In this document: positions 8,527 through 15,839 of the stretch, in pieces
Layout of the letters: the number at the start of each line of letters is the position of its first letter
Numbering within the stretch: the first letter of the stretch is position 1
Assembly (NCBI GenBank): GCA_041611095.1
Contig: JBFINP010000008.1
Coordinates: 1-64,000, forward strand
DNA: 64,000 nucleotides
Source: UBA6912 sp041611095
GTDB lineage: Bacteria > Actinomycetota > Acidimicrobiia > Spongiisociales > UBA5794
Reading direction: 5' to 3'
Translations under genes and position numbers: made by a program
The notes under the pieces: model-generated
Told to the model about the DNA's origin: nothing
Database searches by the model: none
Seen by the model: only the letters and a program-made list of their open reading frames with translations

Positions 8527-9066
8527 TCAATCGATCTGGCGAACGATGGCGGCGACGGCGCTCATGGCGACGGCGGTGTCGCCGCCACCGGGGGGACTCA
8601 CCAGCACGTGGTCCTCGGCGACAACGACGATGCGGCCCCGCACGTCGACGCCGCGGCCAAGGATCCGGACCTCCAAGCCCTCGACCTCCAGCATGCCGAG
8701 GTAGGCCCGAAGCGAGCCGAAGGTCCGGTCACCGCTCACGCCACCGGCGGTGCCTTCGAGGTGGACCGCATCGAGGCGGACGAGGTTGACCGCCACCATC
8801 AGCTCTGGCGTGGTGAGGATCGCCAGGTCGCCTCGCGCCGCCTCCAGGGTCCCGGTGAAGCTATGGCCACCTGCGGTGAGCGTTGCGCGATCACCGCGCT
8901 GCATGCCCTCCCACAGGACGTTGACGAGGCTGCGGCGCCGGAGGCGCAGGGTCTCCGCATCGGTCTCCCAGGCCGCCATCTCGAGCTGCCACTCTCGGGC
9001 TCCGCTCCTCGCCACGTCGGCGAGATCGCCTTCGGTCGGGTCGGTGCCGTAGTCGCGGTCGTTCAT
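8527..9066 (-). CDS. Conserved hypothetical protein downstream of HTH regulator
   Basis: A 179-residue soluble protein that I do not recognise. The N-terminal 60 residues are acidic and helical (WQLEMAAWETDAETLRLR). From about residue 60 a beta-rich region follows (RATLTAGGHSFTGTLEAA, DLAILTT, AVNLVRLDAVHLEG), resembling a small SH3/LSm-type barrel, then a second alpha/beta stretch ending in a helix. It starts 21 bp after the HTH gene at 9088-9327, so the two form a likely two-gene operon. A role as effector or partner of that regulator is only a guess from context. Confidence 0.65.
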   Translation of the reverse strand: MNDRDYGTDPTEGDLADVARSGAREWQLEMAAWETDAETLRLRRRSLVNVLWEGMQRGDRATLTAGGHSFTGTLEAARGDLAILTTPELMVAVNLVRLDAVHLEGTAGGVSGDRTFGSLRAYLGMLEVEGLEVRILGRGVDVRGRIVVVAEDHVLVSPPGGGDTAVAMSAVAAIVRQID

Positions 9067-9087
9067 GAGATCACCAGAGGCGCCGAG

Positions 9088-9327
9088 TCAGGCGTCGACC
9101 TGCTCGTCCGCCTCCACGTCATCCGCAGTCCCCGGCTGGACGGGGAAGCTCCGCAGCCAGTCGAAGATTTCATCCCGGAAGAAGCGGAACGTCCGCCCGC
9201 CCGGCAAGCGGTAGGACGGGATCTGTCCTTCACGGGCCATGCGGCGGACGACCTGGATGTTCATACCGAGCAGCTCGGCGACCATGGCGGTGTCGAGGAC
9301 GGGCGGGAACTCCTCGGTGTGATCCAT
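9088..9327 (-). CDS. Small excisionase/MerR-type HTH DNA-binding protein (paralogue)
   Basis: A 79-residue protein with the HTH_17/excisionase fold: VLDTAMVAELLGMNIQVVR (HTH), then GQIPSYRLPGGRTFRFF (wing) and RDEIFDWLR (C-terminal helix), followed by an acidic tail. It aligns along its core with the 82-residue protein at 5371-5619. AAGGAG lies 5 bp before the ATG. The upstream region carries the palindrome GTGTTTAACAC (9362-9372) and the motif shared with the other paralogue, which suggests autoregulation or cross-regulation. It probably leads an operon with the hypothetical gene at 8527-9066. Confidence 0.82.
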   Translation of the reverse strand: MDHTEEFPPVLDTAMVAELLGMNIQVVRRMAREGQIPSYRLPGGRTFRFFRDEIFDWLRSFPVQPGTADDVEADEQVDA

Positions 9328-9349
9328 ACCGACTCCTTACATGGGACAA

Positions 9350-9363
9350 AGACATCTTACAGT
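9350..9363 (-). promoter_or_regulatory. ACTGTAAGATGTCT motif upstream of HTH paralogue
   Basis: Read on the minus strand, ACTGTAAGATGTCT lies 23 bp before the start of the HTH gene and matches ACTGTAAGAGTCT at 5200-5212 except for one extra T. It directly abuts the odd palindrome GTGTTTAACAC at 9362-9372. TAAGAT inside the motif also resembles a -10 hexamer, so part of the conservation could reflect a promoter rather than an operator. Confidence 0.45.
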
Positions 9364-9391
9364 GTTTAACACACCAGGGCGTCGAATCGGG

Positions 9392-9946
9392 TCAGTCGGC
9401 GAGGGAGTCGAGGGCGAGGGCGAAGCGTGCCGCCATCGCACGGTCGTAGCCGACGAGGAGTACCAGCGACGGTAGCGGTTTCGAGGAGGCCCAGGCGGCC
9501 ACGGTCGAGGCGATGACCTCGGTGGCGTCGTTCGCCGGGTAGCCGAAGATGCCGGCCGAGATCGCCGGTATGGCGATCGACTTCGCCCCGCGCCCGGCTG
9601 CGGTCTGCAGCGCCGCCATGACCGCCTCGGCCAGCGGGCGTGCGTTGTCCTCGCCCTCGACGAATCGAGGCCCGACGACGTGGAGGATGTGACCCGACGG
9701 CATTTCGCCCGCCGACGTCACGGCGACTCGACCTGGGAGGAGCGGGCCGTGCTTGGCGACCCACGCGGAGGACTCGCGCTGCACATCGGGGCCGCCGGCG
9801 CGGGAAATCGCGGATGCGACGCCGCCACCGTGGACGAGGTACTCATTTGCCGCGTTGACGATGACGTCGACGTCGGCGGTTGTGATGTCTCCCTGGACGG
9901 CGACAAGCCGGGTCGTGCCAACCGTCCGCTCGGTCAGCGTTTGCAT
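9392..9946 (-). CDS. Macrodomain protein (ADP-ribose-binding/hydrolase-type)
   Basis: A 184-residue stand-alone macrodomain. The N-terminal motif DVIVNAANEYLVHGGGVASAI contains the family NAAN and GGGV loops that contact ADP-ribose. The second loop (AIPAISAGIFGYP) and the strand/helix order fit the whole domain. Bacterial stand-alone macrodomains of this type hydrolyse O-acetyl-ADP-ribose or remove ADP-ribose from acidic residues. No clear ribosome site precedes the ATG, so the transcript may be leaderless. An inverted repeat lies 31 bp upstream in the divergent promoter region. Confidence 0.92.
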   Translation of the reverse strand: MQTLTERTVGTTRLVAVQGDITTADVDVIVNAANEYLVHGGGVASAISRAGGPDVQRESSAWVAKHGPLLPGRVAVTSAGEMPSGHILHVVGPRFVEGEDNARPLAEAVMAALQTAAGRGAKSIAIPAISAGIFGYPANDATEVIASTVAAWASSKPLPSLVLLVGYDRAMAARFALALDSLAD

Positions 9947-9976
9947 AGGTCGGGACGCTACTAGATGCCGCCGAGT

Positions 9977-10004
9977 CGTGAATCAACCTTTTTGTTGATT
10001 CGCG
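9977..10004. promoter_or_regulatory. Inverted repeat between macrodomain gene and divergent membrane gene
   Basis: GAATCAAC (9980-9987), a 6-bp spacer CTTTTT, then GTTGATTC (9994-10001). The arms extend to 11 bp with one G-T mismatch. It lies between two divergent genes, so a terminator is unlikely and an operator is more plausible. It is strikingly AT-rich for this genome. Confidence 0.45.
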
Positions 10005-10140
10005 CCGTCGCAACGGGGAACGGGTCGCCAAAAGGACCCTGATGCGCAACGGCAAAGGGTGGCCACGTCGGCAATCCCCGGGCTCGAAATGGGGGCCTTC
10101 CCCCATAGCCGCCGACCCGGTTAGAGCAGACGATGGAGGC

Positions 10141-10605
10141 ATGAGTGAGCACACCACCCGCCTCGCCCCCACCGTCGTGCTCGTGGCCGCCGGTGCGCTG
10201 ATCATTCTCGCGATCGCCACCGTTGCGCTGGTAGGGCGGGATCGCATCGCCGAGTACGAAGCAGGGTCGCCGGAAGCCGCAGCGCAAACGTACGTGCGGT
10301 CGCTCTTCGAGGGGGACTACAAGACGGCGTACGGCCTCCTCGCCCCGGACCTCCAGCGTCGTTGCGAACCCGAGGACCTTGCGCTCCACACGGAGCTCGA
10401 GGACTCAACCGTGCACTTCACCGACGTCACCGAGCTCGAAGGTTCGGTGCGGATCGACCTGACGCTGACGGACACCGTCTACGGCCCCGGTGTCGTACCG
10501 ATGGGGAGGAGCGAGCACGGATCGCGTCTGGTGTTGGAACAGATCGATGGAGAGTGGCGCATCGCAGCGGCGGGATGGCCGCTCGATGCCTGTGACAGGA
10601 GATGA
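10141..10605 (+). CDS. Membrane-anchored NTF2-like hypothetical protein
   Basis: A 154-residue protein with one N-terminal TM helix (about residues 9-32) and an extracytoplasmic domain that begins SPEAAAQTYVRSLFEGDYKT and ends IDGEWRIAAAGWPLD. The start-helix/strand-rich/WRIA pattern is typical of NTF2-like (DUF4878-type) lipoprotein or anchored domains. ATG at 10141 has GGAGG close upstream. It ends 4 bp before the DUF5671 membrane gene, so the two are likely cotranscribed. No enzymatic residue can be named. Confidence 0.65.
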   Translation: MSEHTTRLAPTVVLVAAGALIILAIATVALVGRDRIAEYEAGSPEAAAQTYVRSLFEGDYKTAYGLLAPDLQRRCEPEDLALHTELEDSTVHFTDVTELEGSVRIDLTLTDTVYGPGVVPMGRSEHGSRLVLEQIDGEWRIAAAGWPLDACDRR

Positions 10606-10609
10606 CGAC

Positions 10610-12310
10610 ATGTTCGGTTTCGTGAGCGCCCTGATTCCACTGGCCATCCTCGGCGCCATCATCTACGCGATCGTCGCCGCGGCACGACGACGGACTCGGG
10701 GGTCGGATGTGGGGAGATCCGGTGACGGCTTCTCCGTGCGCCGCCTGTTCGTCTACGCAATGGCGTTCGTCGCACTCATCGTTGCGTCCATCGGTCTCAG
10801 CGGCGTCCTCGGTCAGCTCCTGTCGACCGCAGCAGCGCGAGCGGACAACGAGCTCGCCGCACCCTTGGCGCTGACCGTTGTCGGCGTACCCGTCTTCGCC
10901 GGGCTCTTCCGCTCGATCCTCCGCATGCACGAACGTGATGCGGAAGCGCGGACGACGCTTGGTTGGGCGCTATACGTCAACGCCTCGGTCCTGACGGCCG
11001 GCGCCGTGAGCATCGGCTACGCCTTTGCAGTCGCCGACGGTGTCATACGCGACACCTTCGAAGGCGCCAACCTCGCCGGGCTCATCGTCTGGTTCGCCGC
11101 CTGGGCCCTGCATTGGTGGGCCTGGTCACGCATCCGACCCGAGATCCTGCCGACTGCCCAGCTCTGGGTGGCATCGGCGGCGGGCCTCTGGATCGGCGCC
11201 GGTGCGGTGGGCTACCTCATCGAAGAAGGGCTGCGCCGGCTGATCGAACCCTCGACGGTGTCGGCCGGTGGCTCGGGCGAAGACGCTGTCATGGCGGTCG
11301 CCGCCCTCGCCATCGGAGGTGCCGTGTGGGCGTGGCACTGGCTCCTGCATGGGCGGCAGGCTGCACGGGGTGCGGGCTGGCATGCCTACGTCTTGATTCC
11401 GGGCGTGCTCGCCGGCCTCGTGACCGCCGTCGTCGGGGTGGCCACCATCGTCCACCTCACCCTCGTGTGGTTGGTTGGCGATCCGGGTTCGGTGAGTGCG
11501 GCCTCGCACTTCGCCGACGCCGCCCTCGGCGCTGCGCTCGGTGTTACCGGCGGCGGAGTGTGGTGGTACCACCGCACCATCGTCGGGCCCACGACGTCAC
11601 GGGAGCGCACGGAGATCGACCGGGTGTACGACTACCTCGTTTCCGGAGTCGCCCTCGTCACGGTCGCCGTCGCCGTCGCCATCCTCGTGATCGCCTTCTT
11701 CGAAGTCATCGCTCCGGCCGCCGCCGGCAATGGAACCGGCGGAGGCACCAACACGCTGCTGGCCGCCGTCACCGCGTTGTTGGTCGGCGCCCCGATGTGG
11801 GCCCTGACCTGGCGCCGGGTGCACGCGATCACGGTGGGGAGCGATGACGAGGTGCGCTCTCCTTCACGGCGGACGTACCTGATGAGCATCTTCGGAGTCG
11901 GCGGCGCCGTCGCCTTCGGAGCGCTCATCGCCCTGCTCGTCGTGGTGTTCGCCGCCTTGTTCGGCGAGAGCGACGGAGAGGCCATCGCCCGCCAGATCGA
12001 CGTGCCAACGGCATTGCTCGTCACCACCGCGGTGATCGCCGCCTACCACTGGATGGTGTACCGGGCCGAGCGCGAGCGGGCGGCGCCCATCGTCACCCAC
12101 GATGTGATCATCGTCGGCAGCGGCGCCCTCGATCTCGGCGACATCGCCCGCCGGACGCACTCCGACGTCCGGCTGCTTCGCCGGCTCGACATCGACAATG
12201 GCGAGGGCACCGACGCAGATGCCATCGCCGCTGCGATCAAGAGCAGCACCGACCGGAAGATCCTGGTCGTGGCCGGCGACCACGAGGTCCATGTGATCCC
12301 GTACGCCTGA
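10610..12310 (+). CDS. DUF5671-containing polytopic membrane protein
   Basis: A 566-residue protein with roughly twelve hydrophobic segments. The unit SVRRLFVYAMAFVALIVASI and its later relatives (TEIDRVYDYLVSGVALVTVA) follow the DUF5671 pattern of R-x-x-Y-x-Y followed by TM pairs. The last 70 residues are soluble (VIIVGSGALDLGDIARRTHS...KILVVAGDHEVHVI). ATG at 10610 has AGGAG 8 bp upstream. It forms a probable operon with the NTF2-like gene. Function unknown; the repeated four-TM units suggest internal duplication. Confidence 0.75.
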   Translation: MFGFVSALIPLAILGAIIYAIVAAARRRTRGSDVGRSGDGFSVRRLFVYAMAFVALIVASIGLSGVLGQLLSTAAARADNELAAPLALTVVGVPVFAGLFRSILRMHERDAEARTTLGWALYVNASVLTAGAVSIGYAFAVADGVIRDTFEGANLAGLIVWFAAWALHWWAWSRIRPEILPTAQLWVASAAGLWIGAGAVGYLIEEGLRRLIEPSTVSAGGSGEDAVMAVAALAIGGAVWAWHWLLHGRQAARGAGWHAYVLIPGVLAGLVTAVVGVATIVHLTLVWLVGDPGSVSAASHFADAALGAALGVTGGGVWWYHRTIVGPTTSRERTEIDRVYDYLVSGVALVTVAVAVAILVIAFFEVIAPAAAGNGTGGGTNTLLAAVTALLVGAPMWALTWRRVHAITVGSDDEVRSPSRRTYLMSIFGVGGAVAFGALIALLVVVFAALFGESDGEAIARQIDVPTALLVTTAVIAAYHWMVYRAERERAAPIVTHDVIIVGSGALDLGDIARRTHSDVRLLRRLDIDNGEGTDADAIAAAIKSSTDRKILVVAGDHEVHVIPYA

Positions 12311-12359
12311 GCCCGGCGCCGTCGCGCACCGGAGGGTGGCGTCGTGTAGCTTCGGGCAC

Positions 12360-13208
12360 ATGGCTGAGCAGACGGGCCCTACCGGCGAGTTCGACACCGA
12401 CGAGGAGGATTGGGACAGCGGCGAGGGGGACGCCGAGCTACAGGATCCCGAACTTCAATTCGAGACGTCGAGCGCAACCCTCCGATCGCTGTGGGGCGAA
12501 TGGATGTGCCGCAAGGGCGGGGACTGGGCCCGGTTCACGTTCTACGGGAAGAGCTGCGGATCCGTACCCAGCGTCGCCCACGAGGCCTTTGCGGCGCTCG
12601 AGGCGGCGCTCAAATCCACGGGCTTCACGCCCGCCAGCACGTCGGGAACGTACAACTGCCGGAAGATCGCAGGCTCGAGCAACTACTCGCTCCATTCGGC
12701 AGGGATCGCGATCGACGTCGACTGGAACAACAACCCGCATGCGCCGGGCGACAAGTACTCGGGGACCATCAAGGAACCCCAGGTGCGGGCGGTCCTGGCG
12801 ATCAAGAACACGAAGGGCCGGTCGATCTTCACGTGGGGGGGCAACTGGTCGAAGCCCGACCGCATGCACTTCCAGCTCGACGTCGGACCTGACGATGTGG
12901 GGATCGATTGGGCCACGGTTCCGGGCGGCACGTCGGGATCGGCGGCGACGGCAGTGATCGAGAGCGGGGAGCAAGACGAGGAGGAACAGGTGCTGAAGAA
13001 GGGTGCAGGTGGCATGGCGGTGACGCAGTTCCAAAAGGCGCTCCTGGCCTGGGACCCGAAGTCGCTGCCTAAGTACGGCGCCGACGGCGATTATGGAAGC
13101 GAGACGGTGACCGCGGTCAAGGCATTTCAGAAGGCGGCCGGTCTCGAGGAGACGGGCAACATCGATGGTGTCACCGCAGCGCTACTCGGCCCCAAGATCC
13201 CCGACTGA
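12360..13208 (+). CDS. M15-type peptidase domain plus peptidoglycan-binding domain
   Basis: A 282-residue two-domain protein. After an acidic N-terminus of about 40 residues there is a D,D-peptidase (M15/VanY-type) domain: LHSAGIAIDVDWNNNPH carries the S-H-x(3)-G-x-A-x-D zinc motif, and DRMHFQLDV supplies the late histidine. The last 70 residues are a PG_binding_1 domain (LKKGAGGMAVTQFQKAL...YGSETVTAVKAFQKAAGL). Together these predict binding and cleavage of peptidoglycan stem peptides. No Sec, Tat or lipoprotein signal is visible; the N-terminus is MAEQTGPTGEF followed by acidic residues. It must therefore be exported another way, released by lysis, or act inside the cell. It converges on the trypsin-like gene, 23 bp away. 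Confidence 0.82.
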   Translation: MAEQTGPTGEFDTDEEDWDSGEGDAELQDPELQFETSSATLRSLWGEWMCRKGGDWARFTFYGKSCGSVPSVAHEAFAALEAALKSTGFTPASTSGTYNCRKIAGSSNYSLHSAGIAIDVDWNNNPHAPGDKYSGTIKEPQVRAVLAIKNTKGRSIFTWGGNWSKPDRMHFQLDVGPDDVGIDWATVPGGTSGSAATAVIESGEQDEEEQVLKKGAGGMAVTQFQKALLAWDPKSLPKYGADGDYGSETVTAVKAFQKAAGLEETGNIDGVTAALLGPKIPD

Positions 13209-13215
13209 CGTGCAT

Positions 13216-13230
13216 CCGGCCTGCGGCCGG
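13216..13230. terminator. Small hairpin between convergent genes
   Basis: CCGGCC-TGC-GGCCGG, a 6-bp GC hairpin exactly filling the 23 bp between the stop codons of the M15-type peptidase gene and the convergent protease gene. There is no clear T-tract; a bidirectional terminator is plausible from position only. Confidence 0.35.
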
Positions 13231-13231
13231 T

Positions 13232-14866
13232 TCAGCCGCTGGCGTCAGCCGCTACTGGTGGCCCTGCGCACTCCTCTTTGATGGCAAAGAACGACACGCC
13301 TTCGTTGGCTTTGTAGAACTCGCCCCGGTGGTCGTTGAGCTTCTCGAGATGGTCGTTGCCCTTGTGATGCAGGGCGATGAGGTCCCACTCTCGGTTGAAC
13401 ACCGGGCTGCCCGAGCTACCGGGCTCCGTCGGCGCCCGGTAGTGAACGAGTAAGTTGTCGTGGTCTACCAGAACGTTGTCGTCGATCGAGATCTTGAGGT
13501 CCCCACCCAGTGGATGCCCCATGACGTACAACCGCTGATCGCCATCGGCAGCTGGCAGCCCGAAGGCCAGCGGCACCGGCGGCACATCGGGCGCCGGTGA
13601 CGCGAGGCGCAGCACTGCACAATCGAGCTTCTCGGGATGCGACTCGTACAGGAGCTCCTTGACCGCGATCGGCTCGACGCCCTCGAGCATCGTGAAGTTC
13701 ACCACCGCCTCCGGCGGCGTCAGCGTGCCGCGCATGTAGGGCGAGTTGCTCACCACATGGGCGTTGGTCACCGCCACGAGCTCGTCACCCCAGGCAGGGT
13801 TGAGGTCGCCCCCCCTGACCAGGAAGGCGGTGCCCATCCCCCGGCCCGTCTTGTTCTCGATCCGGGCAACCGTCTGCAGTCGCTCCATCGCCATCGTCCA
13901 CCACTTGACCGTCACGCCACCGACGGCGCCGAACGTCTTCTCCAAGCCGCCGCTGCGGCTCTCGAACTCGTCCGTGGTCGGCGGCGGCTTGGCCACCTCG
14001 ACACGGTGACCGTCACCGCGGTCCATCATGTTGGTCTTGAGCACGGTGAGCAGGTCACCCCACTCCCCCTCGGGTGACAGCTGCCAGACGTCTTCGAGCT
14101 GCCTCAAGGTGCCGGCGAGAGCGAACGCATCGACTCCGCTGTCCTCCACGTACGTCTTCAGCCACGCTCGCGCCTGATCGCCTTTGCCGAGCAACAACGC
14201 CGCCTCCATGGCCGTTGCGGCATCCCAGGCCCTGGTGTCCCCCTCGAGCGCCAGACCTTCGACGTGTTTGAGGATGGCGCCGGCGATCTCCCCGGCGTCG
14301 CCGGCGTCGCCGACGTCCACGCCGTCGCGCTGCCCACGGTCGATCAGAGCCGCCAGGTTGATGCCGTGCCAGATCTGCGTTGCATCGGCGTCGTAGACCT
14401 CCTTGTAGGCCGCGATCGCTCCGAGAAGCGCTTGGGCGGCGCCTGCGCCCTTCGGGTTGTCGATCTCGACGTAGCGATCCTTCAGGGTGCGTCCCAGCAG
14501 CCCGCGAAACTCCTTGCCCTCCTTCGACCCGAGCGGCTCGTTGGCGATCATCGTTTCGAGCAGCGTCTGTGCGGCGACCAGGCCGCCACCCTCGATGACC
14601 GCCTGGGCGTACAGGCGCATGATGCGAGGCGAGGTGACGCCGCTTGCGACGAAGCAGTCCCCGAGCCGTTCCATGAGGCCGAACTCGCGCATCTTGCGCA
14701 GCAACAGCAACGCGGCCTCGCCCTCCGCTGGGTCGATCGGCTCCGGCGAGGCGTGCACCAGGTCGATGATGCGCTGCGCCGCCGCCCGGGCCTCGTCCTC
14801 GTCGTACGTCCGTGCTGCGATCCCAAGCTCCTCGACCAGGGCGGCGACGTCGTCGACCTCAGCCAC
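13232..14866 (-). CDS. Trypsin-like serine protease with N-terminal TRAFs-binding-type helical repeats
   Basis: A 544-residue protein. Residues 1-290 are helical repeats; the segment LLGRTLKDRYVEIDN (123-137) followed by AYKEVYDADATQIWHGIN (153-170) matches a segment of the protein at 15840-17189 and resembles the TRAFs-binding (DUF4071) domain. Residues about 325-530 are a chymotrypsin-fold protease with an intact triad: H370 in TNAHVV, D415 in LDCAVLRL, S485 in EPGSSGSPVF. There is no signal peptide, so it is probably cytoplasmic. The GTG start lies inside the 3' end of the alpha/beta hydrolase gene (8-bp overlap), which indicates translational coupling. Intracellular bacterial trypsins with helical-repeat sensors are typical of conflict and proteolytic-cascade systems; that role here is inference. 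Confidence 0.85.
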   Translation of the reverse strand: MAEVDDVAALVEELGIAARTYDEDEARAAAQRIIDLVHASPEPIDPAEGEAALLLLRKMREFGLMERLGDCFVASGVTSPRIMRLYAQAVIEGGGLVAAQTLLETMIANEPLGSKEGKEFRGLLGRTLKDRYVEIDNPKGAGAAQALLGAIAAYKEVYDADATQIWHGINLAALIDRGQRDGVDVGDAGDAGEIAGAILKHVEGLALEGDTRAWDAATAMEAALLLGKGDQARAWLKTYVEDSGVDAFALAGTLRQLEDVWQLSPEGEWGDLLTVLKTNMMDRGDGHRVEVAKPPPTTDEFESRSGGLEKTFGAVGGVTVKWWTMAMERLQTVARIENKTGRGMGTAFLVRGGDLNPAWGDELVAVTNAHVVSNSPYMRGTLTPPEAVVNFTMLEGVEPIAVKELLYESHPEKLDCAVLRLASPAPDVPPVPLAFGLPAADGDQRLYVMGHPLGGDLKISIDDNVLVDHDNLLVHYRAPTEPGSSGSPVFNREWDLIALHHKGNDHLEKLNDHRGEFYKANEGVSFFAIKEECAGPPVAADASG

Positions 14867-15797
14867 GGCTGAACCCCATCATCCGGTTGAGCTGTTCGCG
14901 GAAGAGGGCGCCGGCCATGTACTTTCCGGCATCGTGGCGCCACGCCCCCGGGTTGACCTGATGGATGTCGATCACGGTTTCGTCACCACCTCTTCGATAG
15001 TCGTTGGCGATCGCCGGATCGAGGCCTGCCACCGGATCCAGGCGGTCGTACACGTTCACCCAGTCACCCCGAACCTTCTCCGACGGAAAGCCGTCGTCGC
15101 GAGACCAGCCCGGCTGGAGCTTGTCTTGGATCTCGTCCAGCCCGAGCGGGCTCCCGATCGTGATATAGCCGTCGACGGCCGGGCAATCGTCGACACGCTT
15201 CAGGCAGTCGTACGAGATCACCGTTCCCATGCTGTGGGCGACGACCACATGCGGCCCTGGCCGGTCGGCGCCTCGCTTGACCGCATCGACGAACCGGTTC
15301 CGGATCTCGTCCTGGCACAGGAAATTCTCCGCTTCGCGTGGGGTGGTCTCGCTGTTGAAGAGGTAATGGTGCACATCCTTGAGGAACACCTTCATGAGGC
15401 GGCGCTTGACCGCCCACGGCAGGGGGATACGCTCGAACTCGGCCCCGATGTCCTCGATCGGTGGGGTGAACTGGTCGTCACCCTCGGCATCGAAGTTGAG
15501 CCGGCCCCGGAGCGTTGCGATCCAGGCTTCCTCGGAGGCCTCGACGCCGATGACCATCTGGTCGACGTCGACTTCGGGCTCGTCGAGCTCCATCGTCGTG
15601 TCGGCGCTCTCGTGCGAGCCGGCCATCTCGTCTGGCGCCGCATACATGATGTCGGCCCAATAGACCATCTCCGCCGTCACGCCACGCGCACCGAGGTCGA
15701 TGCCGTCGTTGTCCGCTACGAGTCGTTTCCAGAGCCGGAGCAGGTCCTCGATCGCCGGTTTGTTGCCGATGCCGTGTATGAACGTGATGTGCGCCAT
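14859..15797 (-). CDS. Alpha/beta-hydrolase (lipase/esterase-like) of the protease operon
   Basis: A 312-residue serine hydrolase. It begins ITFIHGIGNKP (oxyanion region), carries the nucleophile elbow AHSMGTV, and the late elements YDRLDPVAG (Asp) and WRHDAGKY (His) complete a plausible Ser-Asp-His triad. A long insertion (about residues 35-150) between the first strand and the elbow would form a lid. No signal peptide. ATG at 15797 is chosen over one 24 bp upstream because the N-terminal beta strand begins directly after it. It lies between the NDT-like gene (42 bp upstream) and the trypsin-like gene (overlapping), so it is the middle gene of a three-gene operon. Substrate unknown; lipid or ester hydrolysis is possible. 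Confidence 0.8.
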   Translation of the reverse strand: MAHITFIHGIGNKPAIEDLLRLWKRLVADNDGIDLGARGVTAEMVYWADIMYAAPDEMAGSHESADTTMELDEPEVDVDQMVIGVEASEEAWIATLRGRLNFDAEGDDQFTPPIEDIGAEFERIPLPWAVKRRLMKVFLKDVHHYLFNSETTPREAENFLCQDEIRNRFVDAVKRGADRPGPHVVVAHSMGTVISYDCLKRVDDCPAVDGYITIGSPLGLDEIQDKLQPGWSRDDGFPSEKVRGDWVNVYDRLDPVAGLDPAIANDYRRGGDETVIDIHQVNPGAWRHDAGKYMAGALFREQLNRMMGFSRG

Positions 15798-15839
15798 GGC
15801 GACGAGCCTACGCAGCATCACGGAGCACCGCGCTTTGCC

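Noticed and set aside
5371..9327. Integrated element bounded by the two excisionase-like genes
   Set aside because: The genes between are ordinary chromosomal types with matching GC, and no integrase or attachment repeats are visible.
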